The position numbers and the translations under genes were made by a program. 11,954 nucleotides of DNA, taken from NCBI GenBank assembly GCA_028565635.1, contig JAOXYB010048891.1, positions 1 through 11,954 of the forward strand, given 5' to 3'. This document shows positions 7,863 to 11,954 of this stretch, piece by piece (positions within the stretch are counted from its first letter, which is position 1; each line of letters opens with the position of its first letter). Below the pieces are notes generated by a model. It had not been told where the DNA came from. It saw only the letters and a program-made list of their open reading frames with translations, and made no database searches. This DNA comes from Phoronis ovalis (lineage: Eukaryota; Phoronida; Phoronidae).

Positions 7863-9164
7863 TCAATGACATCCACACTTTTCAAAACAATGATAAGTTC
7901 GTTTTACAAAATATAAGACGACTCTGAAGAAAACCAGTATGTTTGTTTTCAGCTGCTCCGTAACTGTTTCTCTGATTTTTTTTTCGCTTTTGTCATTTTC
8001 TTTAGATTTGGTTTAATTTATAGTTTCTGTCGCTGTACATTGTCCCAATTTGACTCGATCACCATAGTGTACTTTGAAGCTTACACTTATGTTCAGTATG
8101 TTAATCAAACACTGCAGCAGACAGTAGATATATAGTTGTCATAACTTATTAACCTTTACCTAAGTGATTTAAGTAGATTTTCCGCGTCCGCTTCCATTAT
8201 GTATTGGTGGCAATTTTTACTCCTTGACCGAAGCTGAAACCTTTTAAATAAATTATGACCTTCAGTTGATACTTTGCATTTCAATTTAAATTTACTCCGT
8301 ATTGAGGTTAACCCCTATAAGCGGGCTGAGCACTTCGTAGTTTCTTCTTATGAAACGTGTTTATTAGTCGAATTTACCTTTTCACTGATGTGTGCAGAAA
8401 CGATTTTCTTATACGTATACATAGCCCGTCTATAATCGCGAATCCTTTCCATTCATGGCACGTAACTATATGATACTTTTCTAAATCTGATTGTAGAGTG
8501 ACGTCACTAATCTTGCTGAGGCACCCAATTTGGTAGGATATATTTTTCGTTGACTAAAGTACAGTATCAGATTGTATGTTACAGAATTATAAATAATTCG
8601 CAGGCAACGAGCTAGCATATAATTTTGCTTGTTTATCTGAATCAAAGAAACTGTATATTTTAGCAGTAACAAAGAAATTGATTTTTTACCTTTACTTCAG
8701 TAAATATTTTATCAAGGAAGAACTCGGAAAGAACCGAAATATTTACAATGTGTAGCCCCCGGCAGAGATTAAGATGGATTTCATTCAATAACTATAAATG
8801 TATTCATATCGAAACGATGGAAATTCTTGCTTACCTTTTGATTAAATGTATTGCGATATTGATGAGGATATTTGATAAGATTAATACTTTTATTTTTTTG
8901 CTGTGCAACGGGGTTATGTTTTGCTGATTCACTAGACGTTTGACCCCCACATTTGCCTAGGAATAAAATGCCAATTAAAACTAACTACAATAGACGAGAA
9001 ATTACTTTTTGTACCGATAACAGTTTATTGTTTTGTACTGTTACATTGCATAAACTTTTAACAAAACATGTAATTTAATTTTCTTACAATGCCACATTTT
9101 TCTTTTTGTTACATACCTTGAGCGTAAGAGAAATATAAAATATAAATATTGAATGTAAATGCAT
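7863..9164 (-). CDS. Predicted five-exon gene for a small secreted Cys-rich protein
   Basis: Five minus-strand coding segments fit together. Exon 1 is 9117-9164 (ATG, 16 codons, donor CAAG before GTATGT, phase 0). Exon 2 is 8835-8984 (50 codons, acceptor CGTCTATTGTAG, donor AAAAG before GTAAGC, phase 0). Exon 3 is 8378-8553 (58 codons, acceptor TACTTTAG, donor AAAAG before GTAAAT, phase 2). Exon 4 ends at 8160 (donor CTTAG before GTAAAG, phase 2). Exon 5 is 7863-7923 (acceptor GTTTTCTTCAG, 19 codons, TGA). Introns are 132, 281, about 83 and 236 nt. Exons 1-2 give a long hydrophobic N-terminus (SIFIFYISLTLK, then LVLIGILFLG) followed by KCGGQTSSES, a good signal peptide with a cleavage region. 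The mature part has eight Cys: three in exon 3 (GCLSK, VTCHEW, GLCIR), two in exon 4 (LKCKV, KNCHQY) and three at the end (HCFEKCGCH). The even count suits disulfide bonding. The exon 4 acceptor is uncertain: 8294 keeps the phase but is weak, while the better-looking TTATAG at 8315-8316 is phase 0. No family is recognised; the CxxxCxC end recalls cystine-knot cytokines, but spacing matches none I can name. Confidence 0.5.
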
Positions 9165-9418
9165 GAATGAAAGCCGGGATAAAGACCATTTGAAAAGGTA
9201 GTCCAGCATAAGAAAGCAAACAAGAAAGTAATTATTCTCGTTTAAAGATTAAGCATGAAAGAAATAAATGGAGCTTAAATGTAGATACCGTGTAGATTGT
9301 ACATATTATTTAAAAGATTTGCTTAATATGTAACCTATTACAGGTGTAACATAACATGACGTACATTGCTATTAAATAAAGTTTATCAGTGAAAAGAAGC
9401 TAAATACAACTAGTCAAA

Positions 9419-9544
9419 TTAAAATGTACATACAGTATTGCTAAAGCAACGCCGTTCGCAATTTGTGCACGAAAAGTGTCTGCCTGTTTGCTTGTTAACT
9501 ATAAACCCGCCACACGGAACTGTTCCCCCACTATTCCAATCGTG
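9419..9544 (-). CDS. Candidate Cys-rich terminal exon of another secreted peptide
   Basis: After a minus-strand ATTTAG acceptor, 41 open codons end in TAA at 9419-9421, entered in phase 0. The peptide starts HDWNSGGTVPCGG and continues to HFSCTNCERRCFSNTVCTF. It has five Cys in a C-x14-C-x2-C-x3-C-x5-C layout with basic residues, typical in style of secreted disulfide-rich peptides. Base composition is more balanced than in the flanks. An odd Cys count in the exon suggests that another Cys lies upstream. Donor-like minus-strand sites at about 9765, 9950 and 10014 could belong to earlier exons, but none gave a secure phase-matched join. No AATAAA is seen close downstream. No family is recognised. 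Confidence 0.35.
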   Translation of the reverse strand, partial: HDWNSGGTVPCGGFIVNKQTGRHFSCTNCERRCFSNTVCTF

Positions 9545-10533
9545 CTAAATCTGCCAGCTTATTAATACATATGTTATTGTATAAGTTATAGATATAAAGT
9601 CTGTATAACACATTAAATTAATTTCTAATTTTAATCTGAGTGGATGCGTATATGTTGGAATTTTCTTCGCAAACAAAACAAAAAATGAAATAAAATAAAA
9701 CAATTACAAGAAGTAAGATTACGCCAGTTATTGCAAGAAAAAAAAACAACAGATAAACGCGTTTACCTATTATGATGTTGGTTGTCGATGGAAGCAATTT
9801 TGATTTTTCTGATATACACTGGCCTAAATTTTATTATATACGGTAAATATGCTTTGCGCTTTTTCCTCATTGTTCAGAAAGCGTTTGTTAGTTTGTTTAA
9901 TTAGTTGAAAGTATTTAAACATTAATCTTGTTTACTTTATAATTAAAACATACCTGTTGCAATAATGAATTCAGTCATTTGATATTGTGGGATACTTTTT
10001 AGTTAAGTGATTACATACCTTATACAAGGAAAACCATGTAAAAATAGTATTTGATGAACAATGTATTAGCGTTTTAGTGTATTCACACCGTATTCACTCA
10101 ATGTATATTTGGTCAATTAGTACAGTAGTTTTAAAGTGCGTGTATTTATGTTCTCCGTGAATGTATATATTTGATAATTATGAAACAATACAAAAGGAGT
10201 AATAAACATTAGTATGTTACCATGGGCTGTACGAAACTACTTGTAAGTTACACATTTTTTTTCCCAAAAAATTTATTTATTCGTCTCTAGCAATATTTTT
10301 TTTGCTATAGAGTGCATTTTATGCCACGACACAGGTGGCGACACAAGAGTCACAAAAATTAACAATAGCGACTATAAGCAGACTTGCATTGCCGGTGGAA
10401 GTGAAAACAATCCACATCTACGTTATCTATGTTAGGTAATGTTATATAAAAAAACTGACGAACTTATTTAATTAATAAGCAAATATCATAAAATTTTCAT
10501 TTACGTTTAAAGCGATGATGATTCTAAGTAAAG
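9545..10533. other. Mostly AT-rich stretch between the Cys-rich exon and the lectin gene
   Basis: Three good minus-strand donor-like sites occur (near 9765, 9950 with CAACAG before GTATGT, and 10014 with ATAAG before GTATGT). They may mark untranslated or very short exons of the gene ending at 9419. A patch at 10311-10437 is less AT-rich and open in several frames on both strands, so no frame can be preferred. An imperfect hairpin (CTCTAGCA ... TGCTATAGAG) lies at 10285-10312 around a T run. Confidence 0.4.
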
Positions 10534-10539
10534 TTTATT
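10534..10539 (-). terminator. Poly(A) signal AATAAA of the lectin gene
   Basis: TTTATT on the plus strand gives AATAAA on the minus strand, 165 nt past the lectin stop codon. It is the first canonical hexamer downstream of the stop, so it is the likely 3' end signal. Confidence 0.55.
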
Positions 10540-10704
10540 TGTAAATGCGAGGGAGGTTTCTTAAACCTTTGTATTTAACGTAACTGGCAGCAATTCGGCA
10601 TTATAATTTTGGGAATTTCTAGAACTGGCAAAGGGCATAAGCATTCGATACTTTGATCACTGGTTATTAATATTTTTAGCATCCTGTTTTCATTCGTTGC
10701 AACT

Positions 10705-10847
10705 TTACTTGAGCTGTTTCTGGCAGATGAAACCATTTACTTGGCTGTTACATACTTGGTCGTTCCAGCGATTACCTCGATTATCAAAGTACAACTCCAA
10801 GCAATCTTCTCCAGAATCAGAATGTTTTTTAGCATCATCAGGACCAT
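10705..10847 (-). CDS. C-type lectin, terminal exon (C-terminal part of the carbohydrate-recognition domain)
   Basis: The exon follows a good acceptor (CGTGTTTTACAG) in phase 1 and ends in TAA at 10705-10707. It encodes the last 46 residues of a C-type lectin-like domain. It has GPDD at the position of the usual EPN/QPD motif, GEDC with the first Cys of the inner disulfide, LELYFDNRGNRWNDQVC with the hallmark WND calcium ligands and the partner Cys, and NGFIC with the last Cys of the outer disulfide. QKQLK and the stop follow at once, so the protein ends with the domain and has no C-terminal membrane anchor or extra module. The family binds sugars or proteins through a calcium-dependent loop and is usually secreted in invertebrates, where many members act in recognition of microbes. 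The GPD motif lacks the first acid/amide ligand, so standard mannose- or galactose-type binding cannot be assumed. Confidence 0.95.
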
Positions 10848-11333
10848 CTGTAAAACACGAGACAAAATATTAGCAACGTGGCTCGGACTCATTTATTTGT
10901 TCTTGTATGTGTTCACTGTTATTTATAATTATATACAGTAACTAAAAAATTTGTTTTTATTTTTGATGTATTTTGTTATACTTAATCGAAATTTTGAGAC
11001 TGATTAAATAAATACGAACTGGTGTGAAACATAAAAATAGTTTTTAAAAATAACAATGAATAGTCTATATAGATCTCAATGGCGCAACGTGCTGTTTACG
11101 TGGAAACTGCAGCGACCCAAAGCGGCTACCAGAGGAGCGAGATTGTACCCTGACTAAACAATCCAGCGTACATGTGTAACAATTAATGTCTAATTTTGAA
11201 AATAGTCTTCTTCGTAATATAAAAAATGACAATATTTGCTATGAAGAAGATATATCTTTTATTTTCTTTCTTCTTTTAATTTCTTTGAAAATTTAGTTTG
11301 CGTTTGTTATAGATAGCAGTTTAAATTTGTTAC
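10848..11333 (-). other. Lectin intron (486 nt) with a GC-rich patch
   Basis: The intron begins GTAACA after GACG at 11334 and ends TTTTACAG at 10848. It is AT-rich except for about 85 bp at 11079-11165, which is much richer in G and C. There a 24-codon plus-strand frame starts MAQRAVYVETAATQ. The patch looks like an inserted repeat fragment rather than an exon. No tRNA-type promoter boxes were recognised in it. Confidence 0.75.
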
Positions 11334-11456
11334 CGTCATCCCAAGCTGTGAACGTCATGCGTGAGTCGTCATATACCCAGACCCACTGGCCTTCGCTTGG
11401 CATATCATGTCCTCCTATCCATAATCCCCTGTTATCTTTTACACCTCTCACAACAC
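11334..11456 (-). CDS. C-type lectin, internal exon (central part of the carbohydrate-recognition domain)
   Basis: This 123-nt exon is symmetric (phase 1 at both ends). It follows acceptor TTCCAATAATTCGCAG and ends at a donor in GACG before GTAACA. It encodes the core of the domain: GVKDNRGLWIGGHDMPSEG, then QWVWVYDDSRMTFTAWDD. The WIGG motif, the EGxWxW strand and the FTxW motif match the conserved central segment of C-type lectin-like domains. Joining to the next exon restores the reading frame and gives W-D-D-D-G-P-D-D at the calcium-binding loop. An in-frame TAA just upstream of the acceptor shows that the exon really starts here. The N-terminal third of the domain, with the first conserved Cys and any signal peptide, is not visible before the right edge. 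Confidence 0.93.
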
Positions 11457-11954
11457 CTGCGAATTATTGGAATGGAAAGACATGTATCCTACACCCGAGA
11501 TCGACGCTGCTCAAAGAACTCTGCTAGTATTTGCATGCTCGTATTTGGTAAATACCGAGGGGCACTCAGATATAATCTCAGTGGGTACGCATGCTCGTTA
11601 CCAAAATGGCATAAAAAGGGTGCTTTTTTGAGGATTGAGCTTAAAGTAGGAAAGTTGGTAGTTTTGAGCAAAATGGGGTTAGTTTTTTAACCTGATCTTG
11701 CTTAAGGTAAAATTTTCGCGATGTAAGTCTTATTTTTAGAGGGATGTCTACTTAGGGATGTTCCATGGCGGTTTTAGGAGTGGTTCCGGGCTGAAAAATA
11801 ATCCAGCTTTTTAATTGTTAATTCTTGTTGTCCTGCTGCAACTATTTAGCTTAGAGGGTCGTCCATAGTCTTGTTTGGGAGCTTTTTCAATTTGTTTAAA
11901 GTCATTTTTCAAACCTATCACGAGCATGTGTACCTACTCTACACCTGAGTATAT
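11457..11954. other. Intron or upstream part of the lectin gene, with repeat-like DNA
   Basis: The minus-strand acceptor of the lectin exon ends at 11457. Beyond it no segment resembles the missing first part of the lectin domain. From about 11545 to 11890 the plus strand is rich in G and T, with several G-runs (CCGAGGGGCACTC, AAAATGGGGTTAG, TTCCGGGCTG), unlike the rest of the window. The word GCATGCTCG occurs twice (11533 and 11589). A 109-codon plus-strand frame (11361-11690) is partly antisense to the lectin exon and is not called. The block looks like an interspersed repeat, but I cannot name its family. Confidence 0.4.

Noticed and set aside
8499-8506. Perfect CRE palindrome TGACGTCA
   Set aside because: It lies inside predicted exon 3 and far from any supported start site, so it is probably coincidence.
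8481-8672. 63-codon minus-strand frame without an ATG
   Set aside because: It overlaps predicted exon 3 in another frame and starts with TTG. The exon 3 frame has better splice sites and Cys content.
8690-8791. Another phase 0 to phase 0 open segment (LLNEIHLNLCRGLHIV) between exons 2 and 3
   Set aside because: It would leave a 43-nt intron, its acceptor is poor and its donor (GTAAAA) is weaker. It could be a cassette, but the sequence gives no reason to include it.
9041-9223. 60-codon minus-strand frame starting MFAFLCWTT
   Set aside because: It runs through a good donor at 9116 and is in a different frame from the ATG that gives a phase-matched signal peptide. It remains possible as an alternative start.
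10311-10437. Open frames on both strands, some Cys-rich, between ATAG and AGGTAATG
   Set aside because: At least four frames are open and protein-like at once. With balanced base composition this length is expected by chance, so no frame can be chosen.
10741-10941. 66-codon plus-strand frame
   Set aside because: It is antisense to the lectin terminal exon, whose WND and FIC motifs identify the true strand.
11327-11690. Overlapping plus- and minus-strand frames of 60-109 codons
   Set aside because: They are antisense to the lectin exon or run into repeat-like DNA. No motif or splice support was found.
1-11954. tRNA, rRNA, CRISPR or prokaryotic operon features
   Set aside because: No tRNA B-box in a cloverleaf context, no regularly spaced repeats and no Shine-Dalgarno-led gene series were seen. 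Introns show the DNA is eukaryotic.

Overview
The window reads as nuclear DNA of a bilaterian invertebrate. It is strongly AT-rich, has no bacterial-style gene packing, and its coding sequence is split by GT-AG introns. A C-type lectin gene with small exons and short introns is the clearest gene. A mollusc would fit, but the taxon is an inference. No operon, CRISPR array, tRNA or rRNA was seen. The supported coding sequence is mostly on the minus strand, and most of it is in exons too short to stand out as long ORFs.

Right end (10534-11954): the 3' half of a C-type lectin gene on the minus strand. There is an internal exon (11334-11456), a 486-nt intron, a terminal exon (10705-10847) and a poly(A) signal (10534-10539). 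The first half of the domain lies beyond the right edge. The intron to its right holds repeat-like DNA.

Middle (6241-9544): a 454-codon uninterrupted minus-strand gene (6319-7683) for a Ser/Lys/Asn-rich, mostly disordered protein that I cannot name, with a poly(A) signal. Just upstream on the same strand, five short segments (9117-9164, 8835-8984, 8378-8553, about 8160-8294, 7863-7923) can be joined into a predicted secreted, cysteine-rich protein of about 189 residues. Its splice phases agree at every junction, but one acceptor is uncertain. A further Cys-rich terminal exon may lie at 9419-9544.

Left half (1-6240): mostly AT-rich non-coding DNA. It contains a (TA)n tract, an element-like structure with 21-bp perfect inverted repeats and a 55-bp direct repeat (979-1734), a GC-rich relic-like island (2440-2740), and several weaker minus-strand exon candidates (657-751, 2820-3067, 3517-3769, 4667-4863, 5269-5440 with 5828-5890).

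If the models hold, the right half is a minus-strand run of genes that includes secreted proteins (lectin and Cys-rich products), a composition often seen at invertebrate immune or secretory loci. That functional reading is inference. Only the lectin and the 454-codon frame are firm.
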